Under the pieces are notes generated by a model that saw only the letters and a list, made by a program, of their open reading frames with translations, was not told the DNA's origin and ran no database searches. From Caballeronia sp. BR00000012568055 (GTDB taxonomy: Bacteria > Pseudomonadota > Gammaproteobacteria > Burkholderiales > Burkholderiaceae): a stretch of DNA of 64,000 nt. Where the stretch lies: assembly GCF_029439455.1 (NCBI RefSeq), contig NZ_JAQFVG010000154.1, positions 1,394 through 65,393 of the forward strand. The letters run 5' to 3'. Below are positions 36,461 to 46,778 of the stretch, one piece after another. Position numbers and translations under genes: made by a program. Position 1 is the stretch's first letter. Each line of letters begins with the position of its first letter.

Positions 36461-37255
36461 ATGCAACGTCGAAATATTCTGAAGTTCGCGGCAGCCCTCG
36501 CAAGCGCCACGCTGTTCACGGCAAACGCCTATGCCGATGAGTCGATCAAGGTCGGCGTGACCGGCGGTCCGCACGCGCAGATCATGGAAGTCGTAAAGCA
36601 GGTCGCGGCCAAGCAAGGGCTGAAGATCACCATCATCGAATTCTCCGATTACGTGCAGCCGAACGCCGCGCTCGCATCCGGCGATCTCGATGCCAACAGT
36701 TATCAGCACTTGCCGTATCTCGACGCGCAGGTGAAGGATCGCGGCTACAAGCTCATCAGCGTCGCCAACACGGTGACGTATCCGATGGGCATCTATTCGA
36801 GAAAGATCAAGTCGCTCAAGGAATTGCAGAACGGCGCGCGTATCGCGGTGCCGAACGATCCGACCAACGGCGGCCGTGCGTTGCTGCTGCTGCAATCGCA
36901 AGGTCTGATCAAACTGCGCGCCGATGCGGGTCTCAAAGCCACGCCGCTCGATATCACCGACAACCCGAAGAAGCTGAAGATCGTCGAACTCGATGCCGCG
37001 CAAATCCCGCGCTCGCTCGCCGATGTCGATGCCGCCGCCATCAACACGAACTTCGCGATGGAAGCGGGTCTGAAGCCGAAGGCAGACGCGATCGCCATCG
37101 AAGACTCGCACGGTCCGTACGCGAATATCATCGCGATTCGCGCGGCGGACAAGGACAAGCCGTGGGTGAAGACGCTGGTGTCGTCGTATCGCTCGCCGGA
37201 GGTGAAGCAGTTTATCGACGGAAAGTTCGGCGGCGCGGTAATCACCGCGTGGTGA
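36461..37255 (+). CDS. metQ: Methionine ABC transporter substrate-binding protein
   Basis: Binds methionine for MetNI. 264 residues of the NlpA/MetQ family (IKVGVTGGPHAQIMEVVKQ, NTVTYPMGIYSRK, PNDPTNGGRALLLLQ). Unusually for the family, the signal peptide (MQRRNILKFAAALASATLF, cleavage after NAYA) has no lipobox Cys, and it begins with a twin-arginine-like RRNILK. So the protein is probably free in the periplasm and possibly exported by Tat. Last gene of metNIQ. Confidence 0.94.
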   Translation: MQRRNILKFAAALASATLFTANAYADESIKVGVTGGPHAQIMEVVKQVAAKQGLKITIIEFSDYVQPNAALASGDLDANSYQHLPYLDAQVKDRGYKLISVANTVTYPMGIYSRKIKSLKELQNGARIAVPNDPTNGGRALLLLQSQGLIKLRADAGLKATPLDITDNPKKLKIVELDAAQIPRSLADVDAAAINTNFAMEAGLKPKADAIAIEDSHGPYANIIAIRAADKDKPWVKTLVSSYRSPEVKQFIDGKFGGAVITAW

Positions 37256-37385
37256 AGCACGTCGGGGTTTTCGGGGATATAAAAAGAACGATCGTTCGAA
37301 TATATTTCGGCTCAAGCTTATTGCAACCTGCATCACGCTGACTCAGCCCACCCGTTTCGGCGGGTCGGAGCGGCCGCGTCGCTCG

Positions 37386-37391
37386 TATAAT
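37386..37391 (+). promoter_or_regulatory. Likely -10 box of the etfBA promoter
   Basis: A perfect TATAAT lies 40 bases before the etfB start. No good -35 match is found at the usual distance, so the call is tentative. Confidence 0.45.
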
Positions 37392-37430
37392 GACGCTGGG
37401 TTGACGTAATCGTAACTTTGGAGCGTGTGC

Positions 37431-38180
37431 ATGAAAATTCTGGTGCCAGTCAAGCGCGTGGTCGACTACAACGTGAAGGTCCGCGTGAAATCGGACAACA
37501 CGGGTGTCGATATCGCCAACGTGAAAATGTCGATGAACCCGTTCGACGAAATCGCTGTGGAAGAAGCGGTTCGTCTGAAGGAAGCGGGTGTAGCCACCGA
37601 AGTGATCGCCGTATCGTGCGGCGTGACGCAATGTCAGGAAACGCTGCGCACGGCGCTGGCGATCGGCGCGGATCGCGCCATCCTGGTTGAATCTGCGGAT
37701 GAATTGCAGCCGTTGGCCGTGGCCAAGTTGCTGAAGGCCCTGGTCGATCAAGAGAAGCCTGAACTCGTCATTCTCGGCAAGCAGGCAATCGACGACGATT
37801 CGAATCAAACCGGTCAGATGCTCGCGGCATTGGCAGGTCTGCCGCAGGCGACGTTTGCATCGAAAGTCGTGGTTGCGGATGGCAAAGCCACCGTGTCGCG
37901 CGAAGTCGATGGTGGCGCGGAAACGCTGTCGCTGAAGCTGCCCGCCGTCGTGACGACCGATCTGCGTCTGAACGAGCCGCGCTATGTGACGCTGCCGAAC
38001 ATCATGAAGGCGAAGAAGAAGCCTTTGACGACGGTGAAGCCCGCTGATCTGGGTGTGGATGTGACGCCGCGTCTGAAGACGCTGAAGGTTGTCGAGCCGC
38101 CCAAGCGCAGCGCCGGTATCACGGTGCCGGACGTGAGCACGCTGGTCCAGAAGCTGAAGAACGAAGCGAAGGTGATCTGA
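37431..38180 (+). CDS. etfB: Electron transfer flavoprotein beta subunit
   Basis: With EtfA it carries electrons from acyl-CoA dehydrogenases to the ubiquinone pool. 249 residues: [37 protein letters not shown], and the C-terminal family signature region [24 protein letters not shown]- and FAD-binding residues are as usual. etfA follows after 2 bases and an acyl-CoA dehydrogenase lies just downstream. Confidence 0.97.
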   Translation: MKILVPVKRVVDYNVKVRVKSDNTGVDIANVKMSMNPFDEIAVEEAVRLKEAGVATEVIAVSCGVTQCQETLRTALAIGADRAILVESADELQPLAVAKLLKALVDQEKPELVILGKQAIDDDSNQTGQMLAALAGLPQATFASKVVVADGKATVSREVDGGAETLSLKLPAVVTTDLRLNEPRYVTLPNIMKAKKKPLTTVKPADLGVDVTPRLKTLKVVEPPKRSAGITVPDVSTLVQKLKNEAKVI

Positions 38181-38182
38181 AT

Positions 38183-39118
38183 ATGACGACTCTCGTAATT
38201 GCAGAACACGACAACGCGTCGATCAAGGCGGCGACGTTGAATACGGTGGCCGCGGCCGCGAAGATTGGCGGCGACGTGCATGTGCTGGTCGCAGGCTCGA
38301 ACGCGCAAGGCGCGGCGGATGCGGCGGCGAAGATCGCGGGCGTTTCCAAAGTGCTGCTGGCCGATGCGCCGCAACTCGCTGAAGGTCTCGCGGAAAACGT
38401 CGATGGCACGGTACTGAGCATCGCGAAGAATTACTCGCACATTCTGGCTCCGGCGACGGCCTACGGTAAGAACATTGCGCCGCGTATCGCTGCGCATCTC
38501 GATGTCGCGCAAATCAGCGACATCACCGCCGTCGATAGCGCCGACACGTTCGAACGCCCGATCTACGCCGGCAACGCCATCGCCACGGTTCAATCCAGCG
38601 ATCCGATCAAGGTCATCACCGTGCGTGCCACGGGCTTCGATCCGGTCGCGGCGGAAGGCGGCAGCGCATCGGTCGAGAAGATCGATGCAGCGGCGGACGC
38701 GGGCATCTCGTCGTTCGTATCGCGTGAAGTGACGAAACTGGATCGTCCGGAACTGACGAGCGCGCACATCATCGTTTCCGGTGGACGCGGTCTGGGCAGC
38801 GGCGAGAACTACACGCAGACGCTCGAACCGCTCGCCGACAAGCTCGGCGCGGCGCTGGGTGCATCGCGTGCGGCTGTGGACGCTGGCTATGTGCCGAACG
38901 ATTATCAGGTCGGTCAGACGGGCAAGATCGTCGCGCCGCAGTTGTATGTGGCAGTCGGCATCTCCGGCGCAATCCAGCACTTGGCTGGCATGAAGGACTC
39001 GAAGGTGATCGTCGCCATCAACAAAGACCCGGAAGCGCCGATTTTCAGCGTCGCCGATTACGGTCTGGTCGGCGATCTGTTCTCGGTTGTACCGGAACTC
39101 GTGAAGGAACTCGGCTGA
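38183..39118 (+). CDS. etfA: Electron transfer flavoprotein alpha subunit
   Basis: The FAD-carrying subunit of ETF. 311 residues with the N-terminal domain ([21 protein letters not shown]) and the C-terminal FAD domain [41 protein letters not shown] and [20 protein letters not shown]. Tightly linked to etfB and followed by a terminator. Confidence 0.97.
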   Translation: MTTLVIAEHDNASIKAATLNTVAAAAKIGGDVHVLVAGSNAQGAADAAAKIAGVSKVLLADAPQLAEGLAENVDGTVLSIAKNYSHILAPATAYGKNIAPRIAAHLDVAQISDITAVDSADTFERPIYAGNAIATVQSSDPIKVITVRATGFDPVAAEGGSASVEKIDAAADAGISSFVSREVTKLDRPELTSAHIIVSGGRGLGSGENYTQTLEPLADKLGAALGASRAAVDAGYVPNDYQVGQTGKIVAPQLYVAVGISGAIQHLAGMKDSKVIVAINKDPEAPIFSVADYGLVGDLFSVVPELVKELG

Positions 39119-39153
39119 GCGTGCACGCCGTGACACACATCGGCATATGAGAG

Positions 39154-39189
39154 AAGGGGCGTGACCACGGTTACGCCCCTTCTTTTTTC
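39154..39189 (+). terminator. Rho-independent terminator after etfA
   Basis: AAGGGGCGT and ACGCCCCTT pair around a loop that contains ACC/GGT, followed by a T-rich run. It separates etfBA from the acyl-CoA dehydrogenase gene 23 bases further on. Confidence 0.85.
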
Positions 39190-39211
39190 TGAACACGTAG
39201 GAGACAAAAGA

Positions 39212-41002
39212 ATGAGCTACACGGCCCCCGTCAAGGACATGCTGTTCGTGATGAAGGAACTCGCCGATATCGACAGCGTTGCCGCCATGCCCGGCTACGA
39301 AGACGGCGGGTTCGATACCGCGCAGGCCGTCGTCGAAGAAGCCGCGCGTTTCTGCGGTGAAATCGTCGCGCCGCTGAACGTCGCGGGCGACCGCGAGCCG
39401 AGCGCGTTTGCGAACGGCGAAGTCACGACCACGCCCGGTTTCAAGGATGCGTTTCGTCAGTACGCGGAAGGCGGCTGGCAAGGCGTCGTGCATCCATCGG
39501 AATTCGGCGGACAGGGCTTGCCGAAGCTCATCGCGACGGCGTGCAACGAGATGCTGAACTCAGCGAATCTGTCGTTCGCGCTGTGTCCGCTGCTGACCGA
39601 TGGCGCGATCGAAGCGCTGCTCACCGCTGGCACCGACGAGCAGAAAGCGCGCTATTTGCCGAAGCTGATCGAAGGCGAATGGACCGGCACGATGAACCTC
39701 ACCGAGCCGCAAGCCGGCTCCGATCTGGCGATGGTCCGCACGCGCGCGCAGCCGCAAGGCGATGGCTCGTACAAAGTATTCGGCACGAAGATTTTCATCA
39801 CGTACGGCGAACACGATATGGTGAAGAACATCGTCCATCTCGTGCTGGCGCGCACGCCGGATGCGCCCGAAGGCGTGAAGGGCATTTCGCTCTTTCTCGT
39901 GCCCAAGTTTCTGATCAACGACGACGGTTCGCTCGGCGCGCGCAACGACGTGCATTGCGTCTCGATCGAACACAAGCTCGGGATCAAGGCGAGTCCGACG
40001 GCGGTGCTGCAATACGGCGATCACGGCGGCGCGATCGGCTATTTGATCGGCGAGGAAAATCGCGGGCTGGAATACATGTTCATCATGATGAACGCGGCGC
40101 GATTCGCGGTAGGCATGCAGGGCATCGCGGTGGCGGAGCGGGCGTATCAGCAGGCGGTGGCGTATGCGAAAGACCGCGTGCAGAGCCGTCCCGTCGATGG
40201 CAGCGCGAAGGAGCCGGTCACGATCATTCATCATCCCGACGTGCGGCGCATGCTGTCCACCATGCGCGCGTTCACCGAAGGCTCGCGCGCGCTGGCTTAT
40301 GTTGCGGCGGCGCATTCCGATCTCGCCCACGGTCACGCCGATGAAGACGCGCGCAAGCGCCATCAGGCGATCTACGAATACCTTGTGCCGATCATCAAAG
40401 GCTTCAGCACCGAAATGTCCGTCGATGTCGCGAGCATCGGCGTGCAGGTGCATGGCGGGATGGGTTTTATCGAAGAGACGGGCGCGGCGCAGCATTATCG
40501 CGATGCGCGCATCTTGCCGATTTACGAAGGCACGACCGCGATTCAGGCCAACGATCTGGTCGGCCGCAAGACCGTGCGCGATGGCGGCCGCGCGGCGCAG
40601 GCGCTGCTGGCGCAAATCGATCAGACCATCGTCGCGCTCACCGAGGTGGACGGACAAGCGTTCAAGTCGATGCATCGGCATTTGAGCGCGGGGAGCTTGT
40701 CGCTGGCGCGGTCGATCGAGTTTATCGTCGCGAAATACAAGAGCGATCCGAACGCGGTGTTCGCGGGCAGCGTGCCTTATTTGCGGCTTGCGGGCACGGT
40801 GCTGTGCGGCTGGCAGATGGCGCGCGCGATGCTCGTCTCGCATGCCAAACGCGCGGGGGACGAGCGCTTCCATACGGCAAAGATTGCGACGGCCGAGTTC
40901 TACGCGGAGCACATTCTGTCGCATGCGCCGGGGATCGAAGCGTCGATCATCAGCGCGAAGGGCACGGAAGGCGTGCTGGCGCTGAGCGAAGATCAGTTCT
41001 GA
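39212..41002 (+). CDS. Acyl-CoA dehydrogenase with C-terminal extension
   Basis: Oxidises an acyl-CoA and passes electrons to ETF, whose genes lie just upstream. 596 residues, longer than the classic 380 because of an N-terminal helical segment and a C-terminal domain (about 460-596). Motifs: MNLTEPQAGSDLAMVRT (FAD/substrate), KIFITYGEHDM, and the C-terminal GGMGFIEETGAAQHYRDARILPIYEGTTAIQANDL. AGGAGACAAAAGA precedes the ATG. The chain length of the substrate cannot be told. Confidence 0.94.
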   Translation: MSYTAPVKDMLFVMKELADIDSVAAMPGYEDGGFDTAQAVVEEAARFCGEIVAPLNVAGDREPSAFANGEVTTTPGFKDAFRQYAEGGWQGVVHPSEFGGQGLPKLIATACNEMLNSANLSFALCPLLTDGAIEALLTAGTDEQKARYLPKLIEGEWTGTMNLTEPQAGSDLAMVRTRAQPQGDGSYKVFGTKIFITYGEHDMVKNIVHLVLARTPDAPEGVKGISLFLVPKFLINDDGSLGARNDVHCVSIEHKLGIKASPTAVLQYGDHGGAIGYLIGEENRGLEYMFIMMNAARFAVGMQGIAVAERAYQQAVAYAKDRVQSRPVDGSAKEPVTIIHHPDVRRMLSTMRAFTEGSRALAYVAAAHSDLAHGHADEDARKRHQAIYEYLVPIIKGFSTEMSVDVASIGVQVHGGMGFIEETGAAQHYRDARILPIYEGTTAIQANDLVGRKTVRDGGRAAQALLAQIDQTIVALTEVDGQAFKSMHRHLSAGSLSLARSIEFIVAKYKSDPNAVFAGSVPYLRLAGTVLCGWQMARAMLVSHAKRAGDERFHTAKIATAEFYAEHILSHAPGIEASIISAKGTEGVLALSEDQF

Positions 41003-41018
41003 GTGTTGCCGCAAAAAG

Positions 41019-41046
41019 AAAAGGCGCCGCGAGGCGCCTTTTTTTC
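41019..41046. terminator. Bidirectional terminator between the acyl-CoA dehydrogenase gene and dadA
   Basis: AAAAGGCGCC and GGCGCCTTTT pair around GCGA, with A-rich sequence before and seven T after. It serves the convergent genes on both strands. Confidence 0.9.
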
Positions 41047-41067
41047 TTCAAGCGTGCCTAGAAAGCA

Positions 41068-42360
41068 TCACGCGTTCGCATAGCCCGGCCGACGATTCAC
41101 GCCCGTATCGCCGAAATAGCGATGTACCGAGAGATCATCCGCGCGGATCGCGGGCTGCTTGCCCGACATCAGATCCGCCAGCAACTGGCCCGAGCCGCAC
41201 GACATCGTCCAGCCAAGCGTGCCGTGTCCGGTGTTGAGGAACAGATTCGGCACCGGCGTGCGGCCGACGATCGGCGTGCCGTCCGGTGTCATCGGGCGCA
41301 GACCGGTCCAGAAGTTCGCGCTGGCGGTATCGCCGCCGCCGGGGAACAAATCGTTCACGCACATTTCCAGCGTTTCGCGACGCGCCTGCTTCAACGTCTT
41401 GTCGAAACCGACGATTTCCGCCATGCCGCCCACGCGAATGCGATCGTCGAAACGCGTGATCGCGATCTTGTAGGTTTCGTCGAGCACGGTGGAAACCGGC
41501 GCGCGGTTCGCATCGACAATCGGCGCGGTGAGCGAATAACCCTTGAGCGGATAAACCGGAATCTTCACCAGATCGCGCAGCAGCTTCGGCGAATACGAGC
41601 CGAGCGCGACGACGTACGAATCGCCCTGCACGAGTTCCTTGCCACACTGCACGCCCGCGATACGGCCGTTTGCCATCGCCAGCGCATCGATCGGCGTGTT
41701 GTAGCGGAACTTGACGCCAAGTGTTTCGGCCATTGCGGCGAGGCGCGTGGTGAACATCTGGCAGTCGCCGGTTTCATCGTTTGGCAGACGCAGACCGCCC
41801 GTCAGTTTGTGCGATACAGCGGCGAGCGCGGGTTCCGCGTTCTTCAATTCATCCGCGGACAGCAATTCGAACGGCACATTGGCGTCCTTCAGCACGGCGA
41901 TATCCTTCGCCGCACCGTCCAATTGCTGCTGGGTGCGGAAAAGCTGAAGCGTGCCGCCGGTGCGGCCTTCGTACTGAATTCCGGTATCGGCGCGCAATGC
42001 TTGCAGGCAATCGCGGCTGTATTCGGCCAGGCGCACCATGCGGCCCTTGTTCACCGTGTAGCGATCCTGCGTGCAGTTGCGCAGCATTTGCCACATCCAT
42101 TGAAGCTGATTCACCGTGCCATCGAGACGAATAGCGAGCGGCGCGTGCTTCTCGAACATCCACTTCACGGCCTTGAGCGGCACGCCCGGCGCAGCCCACG
42201 GCGATGCGTAGCCCGGCGAGATCTGTCCGGCGTTGGCAAAACTCGTTTCGAGCGCAGGGCCGGCTTCACGGTCGATGACCGTGACTTCGTGACCGGCGCG
42301 GGCGAGGTAATAGGCGCTCGTTACGCCAACGACGCCGCTTCCGAGAATGACGATACGCAT
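41068..42360 (-). CDS. dadA: D-amino acid dehydrogenase small subunit
   Basis: A membrane-associated flavoenzyme that deaminates D-alanine and other D-amino acids into the respiratory chain. 430 residues: FAD motif [20 protein letters not shown] (3-22), [19 protein letters not shown], and the C-terminal [18 protein letters not shown]. The divergent lrp-type gene next door is the likely regulator, as in other alanine-catabolism loci. No alanine racemase gene follows. Confidence 0.95.
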   Translation of the reverse strand: MRIVILGSGVVGVTSAYYLARAGHEVTVIDREAGPALETSFANAGQISPGYASPWAAPGVPLKAVKWMFEKHAPLAIRLDGTVNQLQWMWQMLRNCTQDRYTVNKGRMVRLAEYSRDCLQALRADTGIQYEGRTGGTLQLFRTQQQLDGAAKDIAVLKDANVPFELLSADELKNAEPALAAVSHKLTGGLRLPNDETGDCQMFTTRLAAMAETLGVKFRYNTPIDALAMANGRIAGVQCGKELVQGDSYVVALGSYSPKLLRDLVKIPVYPLKGYSLTAPIVDANRAPVSTVLDETYKIAITRFDDRIRVGGMAEIVGFDKTLKQARRETLEMCVNDLFPGGGDTASANFWTGLRPMTPDGTPIVGRTPVPNLFLNTGHGTLGWTMSCGSGQLLADLMSGKQPAIRADDLSVHRYFGDTGVNRRPGYANA

Positions 42361-42514
42361 GGAAAAATCTCCAACCAGATTCGATAAAACTGCCGTTGCG
42401 CGCTTAGAAAGTGGATCGACGACGCAAACGGAAGCTCGTATAGTGTTATCGACTATGGTATGGATATCGATATAGTTTTAGTTATTGTATTTGAGTGATT
42501 TTCGGGAAAAAACA
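42361..42514. promoter_or_regulatory. Shared promoter region of dadA and lrp
   Basis: A 154-base divergent spacer, AT-rich from about 42420 to 42500 in an otherwise GC-rich region. It contains partly symmetric ATAT-rich words (TATGGTATGGATATCGATATAG) of the kind Lrp-family octamers bind. Precise sites cannot be fixed by eye. Confidence 0.5.
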
Positions 42515-43003
42515 ATGAGAACACAGCGTAATCCGGTCCGCGCGCTCGATAAGCTCGATCACAAGATTCTGAACACGCTTCAGCAGGACGGACGCATCGC
42601 TATGAAGGATCTGGCCGAGCGCGTCGGATTGTCGGTGACGCCTTGCATCGAACGGGTGAAGCGCATGGAACGCGACGGCGTCATCATGGGCTATCACGCG
42701 CGGGTGAATCCGGCGGAATTGGGCGCGGCGCTGCTCGTGTTTGTCGAGATCACGCTGGATCACAAGAGCGGCAACATGTTCGACCAGTTTCGGCGCGAGG
42801 TTCAGAAGATTCCCGAGGTATTGGAGTGTCATCTCGTGTCCGGCGATTTCGACTATCTGATCAAGGCGCGGATCGGTGAGATGGCGGATTATCGGAAGCT
42901 GCTTGGGGACATTCTCTTGCAGTTGCCGGGCGCGGTGCAGTCAAAGAGCTATGTGGTGATGGAAGAGATCAAGGAGACGCTGTTTATTCCTGCCGAGATG
43001 TGA
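42515..43003 (+). CDS. lrp: Lrp/AsnC family transcriptional regulator
   Basis: A 162-residue feast/famine regulator. The N-terminal winged helix is LDKLDHKILNTLQQDGRIAMKDLAERVGLSVTP (about 10-42), and the C-terminal RAM ligand domain shows GDFDYLIKARIGEMADYRKLL. Divergent from dadA, so control of dadA by alanine or leucine is likely. I chose the ATG at 42515, where relatives start. Confidence 0.93.
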   Translation: MRTQRNPVRALDKLDHKILNTLQQDGRIAMKDLAERVGLSVTPCIERVKRMERDGVIMGYHARVNPAELGAALLVFVEITLDHKSGNMFDQFRREVQKIPEVLECHLVSGDFDYLIKARIGEMADYRKLLGDILLQLPGAVQSKSYVVMEEIKETLFIPAEM

Positions 43004-43018
43004 CGCATCGGACGTAAA

Positions 43019-43038
43019 CACTGTATATTTATACAGTG
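43019..43038 (+). promoter_or_regulatory. LexA (SOS) box
   Basis: CTGTATATTTATACAG (43021-43036) is a near-perfect CTGT-N8-ACAG palindrome, extended by CA and TG on the two sides. It lies 22 bases before the radical SAM start codon, where LexA would block transcription. Confidence 0.85.
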
Positions 43039-43058
43039 TTTTATGGAGCGTCTCCGCT

Positions 43059-44177
43059 ATGCCCACGTCCGACCGCGAATTCCCCATCGCGCCGCCTTCG
43101 CCGCTCAAAGGGCGCGGCGCGGTCACGAATATGCAGGGGCGATACGAGCGCGATGAACGCGAGCGCGTCGAGGATGGCTGGGAGCACGTTTCTCAGGAAG
43201 AGGGCGATACGCCGCCGCTGCGCACGCAAATATTCGAGGAACGCGCCAAGAGCATCCTCACGCACAACAACTCGCCGGATATACCGTTTTCGACTTCGTT
43301 GAATCCGTATCGAGGTTGTGAGCACGGTTGCATTTATTGCTTCGCGCGTCCGACGCATAGTTATCTCGGGCTTTCGCCAGGGCTGGATTTCGAAAGCCGC
43401 ATTTACGCGAAGATCAACGCGGGCGAATTGCTGGAGCGCGAGATCGGCAAGCCGAACTATCGGCCGGAGCCGATCGCGCTGGGCGTCAATACGGACGCGT
43501 ATCAGCCGGTCGAGCGCGATCTGAAGCTCACGCGGCGCGTGATCGAAATCCTGCACGACAGCGGACATCCGTTTGCGGCGATCACCAAGTCGTCGCTGAT
43601 CGAACGTGATATCGACTTACTTGCGCCGATGGCTTCGCGCGGACAAGTCATGGCCGCCATCACCGTCACCACACTCGATGCCGACATCGCGCGCACGCTC
43701 GAACCGCGCGCGGCCACGCCATCGCGCCGTCTGCGCACCATTCGCACTTTGGTCGATGCGGGGATTCCAGTGGGCGTGAGCATCGCGCCGCTGATTCCGT
43801 TCGTCACAGAACCGGACATGGAGCGCGTACTCGAAGCCTGCGCCGAGGCGGGCGCGACGAGCGCGAGTTATATCGTGCTGCGTCTGCCGTGGGAAGTTGC
43901 GCCGCTGTTCAAAGACTGGCTGGCCGCGCATTTTCCCGATCGCGCGGACCGCGTGATGAGCCGCGTACGCGATATGCGCGGCGGCAAAGACTACGACTCG
44001 GATTTCGCCAAGCGCATGAAAGGCGAAGGCTTATGGGCGGACATGCTCAAGCAACGCTTCAGCAAGGCGACAAAGCGGCTCGGACTGAACCAGCGGTCGC
44101 ACGGCATTCTCGATATGTCGGAGTTCAAAAAGCCGGAGATCGCGCCGCCGTCGAATCCGCAGCTCGATCTGTTCTAG
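43059..44177 (+). CDS. Radical SAM protein of the PA0069 / spore-photoproduct-lyase-like family
   Basis: A 372-residue radical SAM enzyme. The iron-sulfur ligands are Cys87, Cys91 and Cys94 in GCEHGCIYCFARPTH. Conserved NPYRGC, GVNTDAYQPVER and ITKSSLIERD surround it, as in the PA0069 family, which resembles spore photoproduct lyase. The substrate is unknown. The LexA box just upstream puts it under DNA-damage control, which fits a role in DNA repair. GGAG lies ten bases before the ATG. Confidence 0.9.
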   Translation: MPTSDREFPIAPPSPLKGRGAVTNMQGRYERDERERVEDGWEHVSQEEGDTPPLRTQIFEERAKSILTHNNSPDIPFSTSLNPYRGCEHGCIYCFARPTHSYLGLSPGLDFESRIYAKINAGELLEREIGKPNYRPEPIALGVNTDAYQPVERDLKLTRRVIEILHDSGHPFAAITKSSLIERDIDLLAPMASRGQVMAAITVTTLDADIARTLEPRAATPSRRLRTIRTLVDAGIPVGVSIAPLIPFVTEPDMERVLEACAEAGATSASYIVLRLPWEVAPLFKDWLAAHFPDRADRVMSRVRDMRGGKDYDSDFAKRMKGEGLWADMLKQRFSKATKRLGLNQRSHGILDMSEFKKPEIAPPSNPQLDLF

Positions 44178-44186
44178 CTCAGCGCG

Positions 44187-44690
44187 TCATTGCGACAGCG
44201 TTTTCGCCGATTCGACCTGACTTTCGAAATACGTCTGGAAGGTGAGCGCGAGGCCGGTCATCAGCAAGAACGCGCCGAACAGCAGCGAGAAGATCACGAT
44301 GAAAATGACCGTCCAGCCCGAATCGCTTTGGCGATTGGTGTGCGCGTTGAACTGCGCATCCCACTTTTCGTCGGGCCGCAATCCATACACGATCGCCGAC
44401 AGAAACGCCGCCAGCAGCGACACCGCGCCGGGAAACGCCAGCACCCAGCCAAGAATCGACGCGCGCTCGGTCGCGGCAAGCAGCATAAAACCTACCGCGC
44501 CCAAAATGATCCCGACGATATGCGCCCAGCCGTATTTATCGCGCATGCCGTACAGATAAAACCTGTGCAGCCCGATATAGCCAAACAGAAACGCGAGCGC
44601 AGCGGTCAGCGTCTTCGAGCGGAAGTACGGCGGAAGCGGTTTGCCGGCGGGCTTCGGGCCGGTTGAAGCGGCAACGGACGAGGAGGTCAT
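44187..44690 (-). CDS. TM2 domain-containing membrane protein
   Basis: A 167-residue membrane protein. After a Ser/Pro-rich head comes a TM2 domain (about residues 25-85: KTLTAALAFLFGYIGLHRFYLYG, then two more spans), and a final long span lies near 125-150. Function is unknown. Convergent with the radical SAM gene, 9 bases apart. The start at 44690 is a judgement; an ATG at 44726 is also open. Confidence 0.75.
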   Translation of the reverse strand: MTSSSVAASTGPKPAGKPLPPYFRSKTLTAALAFLFGYIGLHRFYLYGMRDKYGWAHIVGIILGAVGFMLLAATERASILGWVLAFPGAVSLLAAFLSAIVYGLRPDEKWDAQFNAHTNRQSDSGWTVIFIVIFSLLFGAFLLMTGLALTFQTYFESQVESAKTLSQ

Positions 44691-44837
44691 CAGCGAGTGC
44701 AATGGTGAACGGAACGCGGCAAGCATTTTACGCCCGGCGAGGCCGCCGCTGACAGAAAGTCACATTGCCGCACGCCTTGACCACACCTTGAAATTGGGAG
44801 TTCCGAAGCAGCCAAACACGAAAAACGCGTTAAGTGT

Positions 44838-44866
44838 TTGTTAGTGCTTCGGAATCCGGCTATAAT
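44838..44866 (+). promoter_or_regulatory. Promoter of the rpsP operon
   Basis: TTGTTA (44838-44843) and TATAAT (44861-44866) are 17 bases apart, followed by rpsP 46 bases later. This is the best consensus promoter in the window and fits a ribosomal protein operon. Confidence 0.85.
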
Positions 44867-44911
44867 CGCCTGTTCTCGTAGTTCCGAACCCCGGTTTTCA
44901 AGGATTTAAGC

Positions 44912-45166
44912 ATGGTCATCATCCGCTTGGCTCGTGGCGGCTCGAAGAAGCGCCCGTTCTACAACATCGTCGCAACCGATTCGCGTAGCCGTCGTGACGG
45001 CCGCTTCATCGAGCGCGTGGGTTTCTACAACCCGGTCGCCACCAAGGGCGAATCGCTGCGTATCGCTCAAGATCGCCTGACCTATTGGCAAGGCGTTGGC
45101 GCGCAACTGTCGCCGACCGTCGAGCGTCTGGTCAAGCAAGCTGCACAAGCTCAGCCGGCTGCTTAA
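44912..45166 (+). CDS. rpsP: 30S ribosomal protein S16
   Basis: 84 residues with the family start [25 protein letters not shown] and [14 protein letters not shown]. First gene of the conserved rpsP-rimM-trmD-rplS set. Confidence 0.98.
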   Translation: MVIIRLARGGSKKRPFYNIVATDSRSRRDGRFIERVGFYNPVATKGESLRIAQDRLTYWQGVGAQLSPTVERLVKQAAQAQPAA

Positions 45167-45260
45167 GTCGTCTGAACGTTTGATGGCGATGTACGCCGCT
45201 TCATGCGGCTCTATCGCCAGTCGTTCGAATTCTGCCGAAGTTAAAGCCCAAGGTTCGCTG

Positions 45261-45977
45261 ATGTCCACGCGTGATCCCCAAAACGGCCACGATGGTGCCG
45301 TCAGCCAGCCGAAGCCGGGGCAAGAAGAGAAAGCCGCCACGTTTGGCGCGTTTGCCCGCAAGCCGGGCGCGCGTCGCGTGGCCGCCGACGTTTCGAGCGC
45401 AAAGCAGGAACAAGTCATCGAGTCGGTCGAGGCTTTGCCGGAAGACGCAGTGGAAGTCGGTTATATCGCCGACGGCTACGGTCTCAAAGGCTGGGTCAAG
45501 ATCGTGCCGCATTCGAATGGCAAGTCAGGCGGCGACGCGCTGCTGACCGCCAAACGCTGGTGGCTGACGAAGGGCCGCGAACGCAAGTCCGCGCGCTGCA
45601 TGCAATCGAAAGTGCATGCGGATACCATCGTCGCGCGGCTGGGTGGTTGCGAGGATCGCAACGCATCCGAAGCGTTGAAGGGATACACGGTGCACATTGC
45701 ACGCGTCGATTTCCCGAAACTCGACGACGAAGACGAATTCTACTGGGTCGATCTGATCGGCCTGAATGTCGAAAACGAGGCGGGCGTGGCTTTAGGCCAT
45801 GTCGCCGACATGATCGACAACGGCGCGCATTCCATCCTGCGGATCGAGTATCCGAGTACGGACAAGGATGGCAAGCCCGTGACCGGCGAGCGGCTGATTC
45901 CGTTCGTCGGCGTGTATGTGAAGACGGTGGATCGGGCGGCGAAGCGTATCGTCGTTGACTGGGACGCCGATTATTAA
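45261..45977 (+). CDS. rimM: 16S rRNA processing protein RimM
   Basis: Helps mature the head of the 30S subunit by binding S19. 238 residues, about 60 more than E. coli: residues 1-62 are an Ala/Gln-rich, probably disordered head, then the RimM domain [22 protein letters not shown] and the PRC-barrel part [20 protein letters not shown]. The ATG at 45261 is chosen because family similarity begins after it; the frame is open further upstream into rpsP. The extension is common in Burkholderia-type RimM. Confidence 0.94.
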   Translation: MSTRDPQNGHDGAVSQPKPGQEEKAATFGAFARKPGARRVAADVSSAKQEQVIESVEALPEDAVEVGYIADGYGLKGWVKIVPHSNGKSGGDALLTAKRWWLTKGRERKSARCMQSKVHADTIVARLGGCEDRNASEALKGYTVHIARVDFPKLDDEDEFYWVDLIGLNVENEAGVALGHVADMIDNGAHSILRIEYPSTDKDGKPVTGERLIPFVGVYVKTVDRAAKRIVVDWDADY

Positions 45978-46007
45978 ACGGCATCAGCAAGACAAGGGGA
46001 GAGCGCG

Positions 46008-46778
46008 ATGCAGTTCGATGTCGTGACGCTCTTTCCTGAGATGTTCCGCGCACTGACCGACTTCGGCATTACCAGCCGGGCGGTCACGCAGCAACGGTTC
46101 GGGTTGCGAACGTGGAATCCGCGCGATTTCACGACCAACAACTACCGCACCGTCGATGATCGCCCGTACGGCGGCGGCCCAGGCATGGTCATGCTGGCGC
46201 GCCCGCTGGAAGACGCAATCCACGCGGCGAAGGCGGCGCAGCGCGAACAAGGCATTACGTCGACACGCGTGGTCATGATGTCGCCGCAAGGCGCGAAACT
46301 CGACCACGATCGCGTGATGCGGTTCGTGCAGGAACCCGGTCTGGTGCTGTTGTGCGGCCGTTACGAAGCGATCGATCAGCGTTTGCTCGACCGCGAAGTG
46401 GACGAAGAAGTCAGCCTCGGCGACTTCGTGCTGTCCGGCGGCGAGTTGCCTGCCATGGCGCTGATGGACGCAGTCGTCCGCCAGTTGCCCGGCGTGCTGA
46501 ACGACGCACAATCCGCTGTACAGGACAGTTTCGTGGACGTGTTGCTGGATTGCCCGCATTACACGCGTCCCGAAGAATACGAAGGTGTGCGCGTCCCCGA
46601 TGTGCTGCTCGGCGGCCATCACAAGGAAATCGACGCGTGGCGCAGGCGTGAAGCCCTGCGCAACACGTTCACCAAGCGGCCCGACTTGATTCAACGGGCG
46701 CGCGCCAGCAAGATGTTGAGCCGTGCGGACGAAGCATGGCTTACAGAACTCGCGAAGGAAGCGTCGAAGTCTGCATAG
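46008..46778 (+). CDS. trmD: tRNA (guanine-N1)-methyltransferase
   Basis: Methylates G37 of tRNAs. 256 residues: [26 protein letters not shown], the knot region [54 protein letters not shown] and the C-terminal KRPDLI. Third gene of the rpsP operon, 30 bases after rimM. Confidence 0.98.
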   Translation: MQFDVVTLFPEMFRALTDFGITSRAVTQQRFGLRTWNPRDFTTNNYRTVDDRPYGGGPGMVMLARPLEDAIHAAKAAQREQGITSTRVVMMSPQGAKLDHDRVMRFVQEPGLVLLCGRYEAIDQRLLDREVDEEVSLGDFVLSGGELPAMALMDAVVRQLPGVLNDAQSAVQDSFVDVLLDCPHYTRPEEYEGVRVPDVLLGGHHKEIDAWRRREALRNTFTKRPDLIQRARASKMLSRADEAWLTELAKEASKSA

